Positions 48,357 through 59,732 of a stretch of DNA of 64,000 nt are shown here, piece after piece. Each line of letters begins with the position of its first letter. Position 1 is the first letter of the stretch. Location: positions 104,575,773 to 104,639,772 of the forward strand of contig NC_080423.1 in assembly GCF_029873635.1 (NCBI RefSeq). The letters run 5' to 3'. The translations under genes and the position numbers were made by a program. The DNA comes from Malania oleifera (Eukaryota; Streptophyta; Magnoliopsida; Santalales; Ximeniaceae). Below the pieces are notes generated by a model, which ran no database searches, had not been told where the DNA came from, and saw only the letters and a program-made list of their open reading frames with translations.

Positions 48357-48365
48357 AATGTTGTA

Positions 48366-48873
48366 GTCACCAGGGCTAACAATATGTATATGAATATGAG
48401 TACATTTACTATGAATTCTCAGTTAAATTAATATTTATATGAAATGATATGATATACTAAAGTTCATTTGCCACACACTGATAATAATTTATTCTCGTTT
48501 ACTGAGAAGTGTCTCACCCCAAAGATCTTAAACATTTCAAGAAATATGGGTTGCCAGGCGAAGCGAGCTCCGAGATAAAGGATGAGTAGATTACTATAGT
48601 CAGGGTATGTTTTTATTTTAGGACTAGGGGTATGTTTATAAAATCCTTGGGATATCAGACGGATTCATTTGAGGGGTTTGTATGTATATTTTTGGAGTTT
48701 TAGTACTCTAGTATTGTACATAAAGCGTAGGTGTATTATGTTTTCTGGTGCACAATCAGAATGTGAATATGGGATCCCTGGTACCCCACCTTGGGCCCGG
48801 GTTGTCTAGTTGATTATTATTAGGGCATTAGAGGTATATGACAAAAAACAAAAAACAAAAACAAGGCGTCACA
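48366..48873 (+). mobile_element. Gypsy-type LTR, 3' part
   Basis: It has the shared block GCCACACACTG/TTTACTGAG/GTCTCACCCC at 48470-48520, then an exon-like 63-base segment (48542-48604) ended by GGTATGT, and ends AAGGCGTCACA. That end matches, inverted, the start of the 40878 LTR (TGTGACGCCT). The 5' part is absent here and may lie at 33460-34514. Confidence 0.7.
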
Positions 48874-48895
48874 AAAAACTATAAACAATGAATTT

Positions 48896-50153
48896 TGTTA
48901 GCCTTAGTGGCTACATAATCCTAAATGACATATTTTGATGATAACAACCCATTAGTGATTCTGAGTTAAACTAATCTTTGCAAATCAAGTTAGTACAGGA
49001 AAAACATGAAGGTACTAGATTAAACGCAAAGATCAAGTGAACAATCAAGAAGCAAAGATCAAAGCAGACACTCACTCAAAAGAACTCAAACACAACCAAC
49101 TAGAGCAAATGTAAATTCATATGTATAATGGGAAGTGTTTGAGGTAGGAATGATTTGTAACTCTTGTAGTTCTAATTTGAGCAAGTTTATTTAGTAAGAG
49201 TTGAGCAATTGTATATGCATGCTAGTCGATAGGATATCAACAAATTCATTAGAACAAAACTTAATGAGTTTTCAAATACAGAATATCATATAATTAAATG
49301 TATTTTCATAAGGGATAAGTTTTAAACGATATTGGTATTACAATATTTCATACACTTGGTCTCGGTTTAGTTAAACCAAGATTAAGTACCCAAAGGAAAG
49401 AAATAGGAAAAATCGTTGATGGTTTGACCAAGTGCTGCAACAATTTTAGACAGCAGGCTAAATTGATTTTGGCTTGGAGTAAACCATTGACAGTTTGGGG
49501 CTAGTTCTCAATATATTTAATTGTTTTAAATTCCCAACGGTCATATAACGGTTAGTTTGTCCATTTTCCTATAAAGACAAGTCCAAAGACTTGTTTAACA
49601 AGTACTCAAAATCTCTCTTGCCTTCTAAATCTTGTATTGATTCATTGAGGTTTGCATTGTATTAAATATTCGCTCATTCAAGGAGCTTTGTTTGTATTTC
49701 ATTTTCTTCTTGTAAGGGTTCTTTGTGCACCAAGGGTTAAAGGGTTTGGTTCCCTAGTTTGGGATCTTTGGGAGCAATAGAGATTGGTTCCCATGTGAAA
49801 GTTCTTGGTGAACCGGATTGCAAGAATTCTTGGTGAACCTTGCTGAATGGCTCTGGGTGAGTAACGTGTAAAGGCTTCTTCGCCAGTGAAGGAGGTTGAT
49901 AGTGGATTGCAGAATCCTTAAGTGTGTCTCAAGGCGTGAACGTGGACAAAAGACTAAACCACGTTAAAATTATTTGTCGAACTTTTTTTCCCTACTCTTT
50001 TATTTATGTCTTGTGCATGATTTTTATTTTATATATTGTGATATAATTGCTTGTATCTTGTCAAAATTTATATTTTGTAGAGAAAAGTGAAAATACGCAA
50101 AAGAGTCTATTCACCACTCCCTCCCCCCTCCAGACTCGACTCTAAGGCCAACA
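48896..50153 (+). mobile_element. Copia-type solo LTR (1.26 kb)
   Basis: It starts TGTTAGCCTTAG and ends CTAAGGCCAACA, a good inverted repeat. It has the AACGGTCATATAACGG and TATAAAGACAAG region near 49537-49580 and an LTR-end block with GTCTCAAGGCGTGAACG and CCACGTTAAAATTATTTG. No coding region adjoins it. The flanks (AATTT left, AAATT right) do not give a clean target duplication. ATCGTTGATGGTTTGACC and AAACCATTGACAGTTTGG at 49412-49500 are a pair of diverged inverted motifs. Confidence 0.7.
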
Positions 50154-52314
50154 AAATTCACTTAATAAATTGCATAAAATCCAATTTGTTTATTATGCAT
50201 CAAGTTTACATTGTCTCACTTAAATTGCAATTGGAACATTGCATACTTCTTAAATAGTCGAATGTGGTTCCTCTTTAGTAATAGAATGACAAATAGGGTT
50301 CTTCATTTTTCATATTTTTACCACTTCCATTTGCAAATTGCAATGTTTTCTATTGTTTTACAATTTGTTGCTAGTGATAAAACCAATATTTAACCTATTT
50401 ATAGAACTAAAAATAGAACTCTTTGAATGGTAAAATGGATTTCCTCTTTTGAACTAATATAACACACAAAGAATTCATCTTCATATATCATGTGTCATAT
50501 TTCATCTTCCGTGTTTCTTTTCTTCTTTTTTCACAATCTTGACATTTTTCCATCCTCACACATCTAATACTTAAATTTTTTATTTACACGTTTAATAATT
50601 CTAATTTTTTAAAAAAATTTCTTCATCAACAAAAAAAATAAATGAAATAATCAAGTGAAAATAAAATAAACCAAATAGGGAACCCAACATCTAAAATATA
50701 TGATATCCGCATTGAACGCATCATTTGCAGATTTGCAAAAGGAGCTTGCACGAGGAAGACCCGACAAATCTTTTTTAAATAAATAAAAAGGTAAAACCAA
50801 TTCGTGTATGCCTTTCTTGTGATAGAAGATAAATAAATAAATAATTTTAATTTTAAAAAATAAAATTTTAAATTTTAAAAAAATAAAACAAAAAAGGAAA
50901 AGTGCATAGGTGTTCATTTCAAGGTTCAAAGTGGCCGCATGTGTGGGCAGCACGCAGCCCAAAATATTGGAACAAAAGAACCAAAGAGACTCACATGTTT
51001 CTATGTGATTTCTCCAAAGTTTTTTTTTTCCCCGTCTCCATAAAATCACATATTAAAATATGCCCAGCAAGATTTTTAAAAAAAGGTTTCCCACTGGCAG
51101 AAGATGCGCAGAATGATGACATTGTGCAGTATAGTTTGAACCAGCTTGAATGGTTTAAGCTTAGGGAAAATAAAGCATATAATATTTTAAAATTTTAGGC
51201 ATTCAATTCGGGAAATTGATAATACTAAAAATATTTAAAAAAAAAAATACTTTATTAGCATAATAGGTTTTACAAAACCTCAAATGCCCACTCAATTTTT
51301 AAGGATGAACCAAACATGAAGGTCAAACGCCTTCAACTCACATTGTAGTGAATTTTCTGTTGTCCTTGTAAGAAGCTCTTATAAGGTTGGCAGGCAGGGG
51401 GAGTTGGTAAATTTTTTTGTTTCTATTTTTTGGTATGCAAAATTTTACTGATTTTTCTCCATCAAAAGGGGTTGTCAATTTTATTAGAACACAAAGAAGA
51501 GACTGCATATATATAAACCGAAACATACCTGCAATGAATTGGCGAAATACAACATATCCGAGACCAATCGATCGTCCCCGCAACCCCTCAACACAAGCAA
51601 CACCAAAGCTGCATATTGACAAATCTACAAAAGTCTGCAGAAGAATCCCCCAATTTGAAGATAACTGGCTGCGACTTGGACCTCACTGGAAAACTGCACT
51701 GGCGATGGCACTCAAATAACCTCCCAACCTTGGCCTACCTGTCAGAAATTTGAGGTAGAGATTATGTAAGAGAAAAAACGAAAAATAACCCCGGGGCTTG
51801 GAATTCAGAATTTAGATTTGGATTTGTGTCAATTTGTATAGAAAACAAGCAGTACAAAAGTATAACGAGTTTTATTTAAACTCAAACAAATCTAAATTCA
51901 AGATTGAAAAATCATGTTACTAACACAACTTTAAGCTTTACAAATTTACATCAATTGTGTTTCATATTTTACTTGAAACGTTGCTGGCTAGTTATATATA
52001 GTCAACATCTACAAGACACAGGAACATTTGCCAAATTCAGTATGATAGAAACACAGCTAGTAAGCCCGGCCTTGCTCCCACTTGTAATTTCGTTCCACAC
52101 ATCCAGGAGGTATAGCGACTCCAAACAGATAAAGCCATAAAATAAATCCATGTTCCCTCTCCTTCCATATTTTAAATATTCAAATCAAAACAATTTATAT
52201 AGAAAGGGGCCCTGTCAAATATTTTTCAGTTTCCTTTTATGCACTCCATTTCTCAAATCAATTATAATCTCCAAAAGTTGATGACATCCAACCTGCTTTT
52301 GATCATGATTTGAT
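50154..52314. other. Low-copy intergenic region 3' of the WD40 gene
   Basis: No secure gene. AT-rich with poly-A/T runs. On the minus strand 51690-51532 reads like an exon. An open frame contains QLSSNWGILLQTFVDLSICS and GVACVEGLRGRSIGLGYVVF, and it meets a donor-like GCAG-GTATGT at 51531. It has a TGA upstream and no partner exon that I can identify. The frame at 50902-51198 (plus) has no recognisable domain. The 3' untranslated region of the WD40 gene should lie just below 52315. I see no clear AATAAA there. Confidence 0.4.
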
Positions 52315-53505
52315 TCACATCCTGAGCTCCCACACCCTAATCTCCCCATCCAGGCTTCCGCTACAAACCAAAACAGCCACAGCCCCTGGCATCTCCCTGG
52401 AAACCGCTACCAACGACTTCACTGGCCGCTCGTGCCCCTCAAGCACCGCCAAGCACCCAAAACCACCTGCCACCCCCTGCTGCCAGACCCTCACTGTCCG
52501 ATCTGATGATCCACTTATAAGCAGACAGCCCACATTGATCAAGCACAGCACTGCCCCAGTATGCCCCAAAAGCTCATCCACAAGCACCATGTGCTTGTCA
52601 CTGTCCTCTTCCCTCTCCCACACAAAAATCGACTGGTCACAACTCCCTGAAAACAGCAACGATCCATCCCAGTTCAATGCAAGCGCATTCACCGTGGACT
52701 TGTGCTCCTCTAGTGTGGCCATGAGACTATGTTTTCTCCTCCCATCATCGCCAACAACATCCTTCCCCCAGACCCTAATTCTCCCATCCGCCGATGCAGT
52801 GTAGACTGTCCCGGTAACGGACACAGCAAGGGCATTTACGGCATCCTCATGTGCCCTAATGGACTCCAAACACCGGTGATCCGATGCCCGCCATATCTTG
52901 AAACTCTTGTCCCAGGAAACTGAATAGACTAAACCCCCTTGAACAACCAGCCCCGAGACAGTGTCAGCGTGTTTGATCCAAAGTTGCTTCTTGTGACGCC
53001 GAACCCTAACATAGTTCTTTGGGGAAACAGAGCGGAGCAATCGGTCCTTCATGGTGGGGAGAGTCGACACAAGGTGGTGCTCTCGACCCGTCGTTGCCGA
53101 TATCTGCCAGACTCTTATCTTGCAATCTTGGTGGGCTGTGAAGATCTTCCCATCGCGGTCAAAGGCAATAGACTTGATGGAACCAGAGGAGGTAGAGTCG
53201 GTGCAGCCAAAGGTGTCGATGCGGGCATAGCTTGTTAGATCAAAGACGTCGATTTGGTTCACTGAAGCAGCATAGAGGAGGTTGCCATGGACTGCAAGGC
53301 AGGTGATCATGTGAGGTGTTAAGATTTTGATGGAGGCAATGCAATGATGGGAAATGGAAGGGGGTTGAAAGGTAATTTGAGGAGAAAGGAGAGGTGGTCT
53401 AGTGGGTTGACGCGAGAGACTAATGCTGTTTAATGTGGAAGAAGTTGAGGGGCTTTGCATTTCAGGAGAGCTGATAATTTCTGAGGATGAAGATTGGACC
53501 TCCAT
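52315..53505 (-). CDS. JINGUBANG-like WD40 repeat protein, single exon
   Basis: A 396-residue uninterrupted frame. After a Ser/Pro-rich N-terminus (about residues 1-55) it holds about seven WD40 blades. Examples are LLYAASVNQIDVFDL, DGKIFTAHQDCKIRVWQI (about 115-135), LVYSVSWDKSFKIWR (about 195-210), VYTASADGRIRVWG (about 235-250), LLFSGSCDQSIFVWER (about 280-297), LLISGSSDRTVRVWQQ (about 325-340) and the C-terminal SGSLDGEIRVWEL. The VRRHKKQLWIKHADTVSGL stretch between blades is typical of the plant JINGUBANG family, whose founding Arabidopsis member restrains pollen germination. WD40 propellers act as protein-binding scaffolds. Length and the lack of introns fit the family. The exact paralogue is not determined. 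Confidence 0.93.
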   Translation of the reverse strand: MEVQSSSSEIISSPEMQSPSTSSTLNSISLSRQPTRPPLLSPQITFQPPSISHHCIASIKILTPHMITCLAVHGNLLYAASVNQIDVFDLTSYARIDTFGCTDSTSSGSIKSIAFDRDGKIFTAHQDCKIRVWQISATTGREHHLVSTLPTMKDRLLRSVSPKNYVRVRRHKKQLWIKHADTVSGLVVQGGLVYSVSWDKSFKIWRASDHRCLESIRAHEDAVNALAVSVTGTVYTASADGRIRVWGKDVVGDDGRRKHSLMATLEEHKSTVNALALNWDGSLLFSGSCDQSIFVWEREEDSDKHMVLVDELLGHTGAVLCLINVGCLLISGSSDRTVRVWQQGVAGGFGCLAVLEGHERPVKSLVAVSREMPGAVAVLVCSGSLDGEIRVWELRM

Positions 53506-53800
53506 TGTTCAATCTCACCGCTATAAGCTGAAGGTATGGGTGGTCGCTCAGCTTCATGAAAATATATTGGCACTTGGCAGCAGCATGAGACAAGAAAAGG
53601 GGGAGGGGGCGTGAGAGAGTTAAGAAACAGGAATGGAGGGGGCACGTGGAGGAAGGAGGAGAGGGGATGTGATTGGCTAGGTGGGCTAGGCTTTGAGTAG
53701 GGGATCTCAAGGTGGCCGATGGAGAATGGACAATCGATATTTCAATTCTGTTTGGTCCAGACATGCTGGGCAGTAAGCCTTCTTATTCAAACTTAATAGT
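53506..53800 (-). promoter_or_regulatory. Upstream region of the WD40 gene
   Basis: On the minus strand upstream of the ATG lie a G-box CACGTG (53643-53648) and a CCAAT box (ATTGG on the plus strand at 53672-53676). The first 140 bases above the ATG are probably 5' untranslated leader. No clear TATA box is visible. The frames overlapping this region on both strands have no known domain. Confidence 0.45.
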
Positions 53801-56800
53801 ATCCACTAATTGAAGGTAACCTTTCTTTTTTATTTTTTAATTGAAAGGTGTAATTGAAGTATTAAAAGTTAAGTTAATTAAGTTACAAGGACAGCACTGA
53901 TTTATTTAATTAATCAAGTTTTGCTCATGGCATCATGGTGTGGCACGACGGAGGGAAAGAGAGGAAAAGAAGAGGCGAGGAAGATTAGGGGGAAGAAAAA
54001 GAGGAGAAAGGAAGAGAAAAAATAAATAATAGGAGTGAGAACAGTGTAAGAGGGGTGCGGGGAAGAGAGGAAAGAGGAATTGGAATGATTTTCAACTCAT
54101 CATAAAAAACTCTCTCATTATATGCTAATTAAAATAATCAAATAATTATTCCAAGGAACTAAAATGTTTCAAATTCATAAAATTGCAATTAGCATAACAA
54201 CAATTGAATCTTAAAATGCTAATCTTCACTGTTCAGTTAGCCAGCATCATCATCCAGCTCCTTTCCATTCAGCATCACTCTACCTAACTCCAAAAACTTG
54301 CCTTGAGAGTTAGGGTGATGACACAACTCTAAAATTATTGGTTTAAAATAACCAAGAAAATGTCTCAAAAGCATGATATGTAGTAGTCTGATAGTGAAAA
54401 TCATTAAGTAGTAACAGAAAATGGTAGCTCTAAATGTAGTGTCAAGTCAAAATTAAAAGAAGTTTTCTTGTGAGAACACAAAAAAGCTAGCAGTGACTCC
54501 CAACTAGGAACATTGATGAGGAATCTATTTCACGTAATCATAATAATAATTAAATATTAAAATATCAATCTTTGTAATATCCTCCTCTCATTTCTGCATC
54601 ATATGACAGGGATTAGGGATACCTAGGGTCTTAAAAATTAATTTGTCTTCTGTGGACTAGGTTTCCTGTTCCTGAAATTAATTAAAAGGCTTCAGTTGCA
54701 TAATTGAAGAAGCTAAGCAAACCCCCTGAATTCCTGGGATTTTGTTACTTCGAAGGATTAGCAATTTAACATCTGGCAATACATCAGCCTTGCTTTCATC
54801 TAATTCTCTATTATTTTATTTATTTGTCATTAATTAATACTTAATTTTTTCTTCCTTTACTGATTGTGCTTTTTAGGGCAGTGGCTGGTGAGCGTGTGGT
54901 ACTCAGTAGCTGTCACTTTAAGGTAGATTAACAATGTATATATAGAAAAATGCAGAGGTGCAATTTAAAGAAAAAATTAATAAATATTTACAAGGGTGAT
55001 CCCTCCATATATATATATATATGTATGTATGTATGATTTGGGATCATCCAGTCTCATATTACTAATTTGCTACATCAAGTAGGCAGGCCCATTTATTGAC
55101 TAGATTAATCCTAAACTCCTGTCAAAGAACCAATTCTGCTAAAATCCTAAGCTGCTAGGTATTACTCCAAGAATGAATTTTAATTATATCTAACAACTGA
55201 GTGGGCTTGTTTTATTGTTATGTTGCCAATGTGGCAATATAAGATTGAAATAATCTTTTGTAGCTATTTTTCAAATGAACCTTCCTAGTTTCACTATGGT
55301 CGGCTTAGGCCTGCCTCAGTCTGGTTTCCGCATGCCTCTCCATGTTATTGTTGTTATCTACATGTGTTGATTAATTTGGACCTTCTTTCTCTTTACTTTT
55401 AATTTATGGATGGCTTTAATTGGAGTGGACTTTAAGGTATACATATTTTTTCACAAAGCGGGTTTTGCTTGCTGTTAAGAATAAAAACATGCATGGTCCA
55501 AAAATGACAAGAGCTCATAAGGAAACATCAATAAACTATTCAATGTCCCTACTAAAAAAATGCAAATATATATATGTGAAGAACAAGAGTCCCAAAACAA
55601 ATCAAATTAAAGTTTCCCAAAGCACATGCACCATGGTGGATGGGAGAAAATCATGCTAGGATGTTGATTACAGGCCCCTTTTTTGGAGAAACGTGTCGCC
55701 CTATGAGCCATCCTACACACACAGAAAAGTTTGGATGAATTTAATATAAGATTTTTTTAAGAATTAGGTTTTGTTATGGTGTGTGGATTTTAGCGAAGGC
55801 ACATGTTAATGATTCTGTAAAGCAGTATTTAATTGGCCCAATTATGATTGTGGCTCATGTGATCAGACGTTTATTGGTTGAAATTTGGAGCTTCTGTCTT
55901 AGATGAACAACTGCACTTCAATCCAAATAGTTTTGGAGACAGTGGGGGGAAGGCAAGGCCAGTGCTTTAAGGACACCTACCATTGCTCATCATTGATGTT
56001 GTATCGGTAGGTGTTATTTTACAAAGTTTCCTAGTTTAATTATACATCAATGAAAATATTAATTTTACATTGTAGATATTTTTAAGAAAAATATTGCCTG
56101 CATGCACTAAAACGCCTAGTGGCTTACTGCTATAGGTGGTAGACAAGGATGGGCCAAAGCCTGTCCTCCATTGAGATTGTGTTGGTGTGGCAGCTGCTCC
56201 GAAGACTGATAACGAGTACATGTATCAGATATATCACTTGATGTTGACCCTATGAATATAAAAAGTTTCCTCCAACACCCTGAACCCTCGAGTGCAGGAT
56301 GATTCTAAGTTTTGTAGTCTCTTTCTGAATAGTGAAAACTCCCTTAGCATCTTTGATCCCTTCTCACACCATAGATGGTTTGGGAGGCTAACAGTGCATT
56401 AAGGCTGTGTGTGTGTGTGTTACTATGTTTCGCATATTAGGGTTTTGCAGGACTATATTGAGCTGAAATGGTAATAATAGTTATCGTATCTCGTCAACAT
56501 AGGTTAAGGATCTCCCCTTCAACAATCAAGCCCATGCATAAATTGCATCAAACATGGTTGATAAAGAGCATACGAAGCCTATCTACTCTTAATATACAAA
56601 ACAAACTCACCCTCGGTGTGACAAATCCGGTCATCATCAGCTGGCTAGGTAATCGAGTGTAACATCCCAATCCTTATCTATCTTTTCCTTTTTTTCATCC
56701 CTTCTCCAGCGATTTTGAGATGTAATTTGAGCAATTTTGAGATCGATTGATCTGATTAAGCAGTATTTTCCAAATGACACAGGCGGCGGCAGCATTTTCC

Positions 56801-57059
56801 ACCGGTTCTCCCTCTGCAAAGTTTATCGATTGCCAGCAGCACCAACACAGATCCATCTCGAGAAAGCATTTTTTCTTTTCTGAATTGAACTGAGATTCGT
56901 GGATTGCAGAATTACTTGAAGGGAAAAAGGGATTTGGGTTTTTGTTTGTTGATCGTTTTGTTCTTTTTTATAAATATTTCTTTGAGTTCAAAACTAAAAT
57001 GGAAGAAAAAATGAATTTTTTTAGTGAGGGGAAATGAAGAAAAAGGGGAAGAGGCGTTG
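53801..57059. other. Intergenic region upstream of the WD40 gene
   Basis: I see no gene. A purine-rich tract (GGAAAGAGAGGAAAAG type) lies at 53950-54080. A short (AT)n/(ATGT)n tract is at 55008-55035 and (GT)n at 56408-56420. TGTAACATCCCAATCC at 56657 resembles an inverted gypsy LTR end but nothing recognisable follows. Frames of 60-80 residues at 55420-55659, 56036-56221 and 56468-56662 lack motifs. The stretch looks less repetitive than the rest of the window. Confidence 0.45.
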
Positions 57060-57561
57060 TAGGGCTGTAAACAAACTAGATTGATCACGAGCGGCACGGG
57101 AGTTCGATTTGGTAAGGGTTTGTTAGGACTCATTTATTATTTAAATGAGCGAACCTTAAGTCTAACTTTTAGGGTTGATTTGTAAAGAAGTCAAGCATAA
57201 GTATAGTCACACTCAGTTTGTTTCAGTTCGTGAATAACTCGATAATTAGCTTAGATGCGATCATTTATTAAGTTCGTTAAGGAGTTTGATAATAAATTTG
57301 TTAGGTTGGTCTAATCCTAAGAGTCCAATACTAGCCCAATTGTCTAATAAAAAAAGTATAAATTTTGAGTCATTTATAAAATTTCAATTCAAACTTGAAT
57401 CCCGAGTCTAAGCAAGCCTAAACCAATAATTCTATTCTCAAGTCAAGTTCAAGCACAACTTTCTAAGCTCAAACTGAGTCGAGCTCTAACTCTACCAAGT
57501 TGAGCCTAAGCATGCTAAAACTCGGCTCGGCTCGGCTCGGCTCTACTCATTTGCCATCCTA
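57060..57561. mobile_element. hAT-type MITE of the GAGCTCGGCTCG class (about 500 bp)
   Basis: The left end TAGGGCTGTAAACAAAC and the inverted right end TAGGATGGCAAATGAG are diverged terminal repeats. The interior is rich in TCGAGCC/GAGCTC words and ends in CTCGGCTCGGCTCGGCTCGG, as in plant hAT MITEs beginning TAGGGGTGTAAACGAGCC. The flanks GGCGTTG and GGTGTTG are similar but do not give a clean 8-bp duplication. No coding capacity. Confidence 0.6.
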
Positions 57562-58559
57562 GGTGTTGACGGATTTTTGAAGAACATATTAATTTGAAGA
57601 TACATGCGCCACAAAATTCATATTATGGGCATTTTTATCAATCTATTATTAAATAAGTTATTTATTACGTACAATAACAATTATCATATCTCATGATAAA
57701 AATCAAATAGAATAAAAAAATATTGTATTTGACAACCTAATCACGTCATATTTTATATAATTAATTACATTCTTGTGTTTTAAATAATTTTAAATTAAAA
57801 AATATTTTTCATTAGTTATTTAATACCTTTTTTTATATTTCTTCTTTTGTTATCATTGTGATATAAAGAGTTAGTAAGTGCGCCACAAGTTCACAATGCA
57901 AGAAATAGGTATCATGTTTGTCTATGTCCCTTATTTTTAATTATTAATCTTATATTTGAGGGCATGAATTTTAGATTTTGAATTTTAAATTTTGCATTTT
58001 GAATTTGGACAATATAATTTTATATTACATTTTATTTAAATCTAGAAGTTCAAAATAAATTTTGAGTCTTGTATTTGGAGAACATTAGAATTCGAGATTT
58101 TTCAATTTTGACAAAAATTAAAAATTAAAAAACTTAATTTTATTAACAGTATATTACCATAATTCTTTTACATTCATAAAATTTTAAAAATTATGTAATT
58201 TTTAAATAAAATTTTAAAATATTTTTAATTTTTAAAATTAAAAAAAAAAAACATCCAAATAGATATTCATTATAGACACCTAATTTTAGTCAAGCCTTAT
58301 ATAGCACAACTAGCTTCAGTCTTTGGGCCTCAGCTCCAGCACATACACAAAAAGCCCAAGATTAAGTAGTTTCAATCCAAAGAAAAGCAGGAAGTCCCAA
58401 ATCCCCTTGCAGATATATATAGATTAAAACCCAACCCTTAATTTTGAATGAGAACAGTGTGACCAATCAATTTTAAGATGAAATCTTTAACTCTATCAAT
58501 GAATGTCATTGAATGCATTTGAATTAGTATTTTGAACATACATGGTTAGCTAATTTCAA
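57562..58559. other. AT-rich intergenic stretch
   Basis: No gene. Bases 57960-58250 are made of repeated TTTAGATTTTGAATTTTAAATTT-like words and A/T runs, possibly an eroded MITE. Confidence 0.4.
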
Positions 58560-59100
58560 GACTTTACGGTATTAATTGAGGACAGGTTGGGCACGAAGTT
58601 GGAATTCATCCTGAATAGGTGACACATGGCACATTCTGGCATAATGAGCGCTAGTTGAGGTGATGTCAGCATAATGTCACTTGCCATATATTCATATTTG
58701 TCCAAAAAAATTATAAAATAAAATATTTTGAATAAGTTAATCTCAATCTTCCTGGTGGGCCACAAGTCATAATCTTATGGTGATATGTGGGAATATAAAG
58801 GCCATCCAGGCACTATGTGTCTCATGGCACATGATGCAGCCAATTGGAGTGATGTAATGCTCAAGTCGATTGCCAGGTGTCATGCCCCTATTTTTTCCAT
58901 AAAAAAATAACCTATGAATGGTTGTGGCATGTGATAGGAATCTTGAAAGTCATTTTGTGTTTTTTGCAGAGAGTTAGATCGATGTCACGTTAGTAATTTC
59001 AAGGAGGTTGGGTGCGCTAATTAGTAAGCGACACGTGATGATCTCTGACTATTTAGGGTAACGTCACAACTAGTGCCATGTGGCACCTTCCCCACTCTCG
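58560..59100. repeat. Three degenerate repeats with GGCAC/GTGCC palindromes
   Basis: Three blocks of roughly 165-180 bases can be laid side by side (about 58580-58735, 58750-58915, 58925-59090). Each has GGTGACACATGGCAC-, CTCATGGCACATGATG- or CGACACGTGATG-like words, then GATGTCAG/GATGTAATG and TTGCCA. The first two then run into A-rich AAAAAATTATAAA or AAAAAAATAACC. GTGCCATGTGGCACC at 59071-59085 is a near-perfect palindrome. The origin is unknown, perhaps an old LTR. Confidence 0.45.
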
Positions 59101-59732
59101 TTTGACTTAGGTCAACTCGAGTTAATTTGTTTATCGATTCAACTGATTTTTGACTAGTTTGACTGATTGCATTGATTTTTTTTCCTTTTTACTTTTAGAA
59201 GAATGTTTTTTAATTCTTAATAAATCATTAAAATTTCATATAAAAAAAAGTAAAACTTGCAGAAAAATACCAAAAAATTCTAGAAAATTTAGGAAGCATT
59301 GTAGGAAATTTTGAGTCAAAAAAAATATTTTTTAAAAAATTATATATTAAAAATTTTTAAAAATAGAAAATTTTGAGAAAATTCTTTAAAAATCTTTTAA
59401 AATTACTATTGAATTGCTAAAACTTAAGAATGAAAATTATATGGTCAATTAAGGATGGTGTGATATCGTAATGAATTTGTTGTGATATAGATGGAATAAA
59501 AATGAAGCACAACGGAATAAATACAACAAGTAAATGAAACACAACCAGAAAATGATAAATGGCAAGAACAACAACATGATTTATGTGGTTCGACAAAACG
59601 TACATCAATGGAAGTAATGACACACAAATTTCTCTATGGAAATCTCAAAGCACACAACACACTACTCAAATGATCATTCTCTCTATCAATATATGCCCAA
59701 AATGACATATGTAATAGTCCCCCGGAAGTTTC
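59101..59732. other. AT-rich stretch before the right-hand SIRE-like LTR
   Basis: No gene. TTATGTGGTTCGACAAAACGTACATC at 59580-59605 resembles an inverted copia LTR end, and AGTCCCCCGGAAG at 59717-59729 sits where a polypurine tract could be. Frames on the minus strand at 59417-59627 overlap in two phases and show no domain. Confidence 0.4.

Larger units (their letters stand above)
44109..48357 (-). mobile_element. hAT transposon, 4.25 kb, perfect ends and 8-bp target duplication
   Basis: Both ends carry the 18-bp inverted repeat TAGGCCTGGCAAAACGGG without a mismatch. ATGTTGTA flanks both sides (44101-44108 and 48358-48365). The subterminal regions are packed with ACGGGT/GGCGGG and ACCCGCC units, typical of transposase-binding arrays in plant hATs. 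It carries a transposase gene on the minus strand (44761-47032). The perfect ends and duplication suggest a recent insertion, though the transposase reads with three lesions. Confidence 0.95.

Noticed and set aside
48363-48873. TGTAGTCACC at 48363 as the start of a short LTR
   Set aside because: The bases overlap the hAT target duplication and the segment holds only the 3' modules of the related 2.3-2.5 kb LTRs, so it is more likely a 3' fragment.
52310-53238. Plus-strand frames overlapping the WD40 gene
   Set aside because: They are antisense shadows of a long, domain-rich minus-strand gene.
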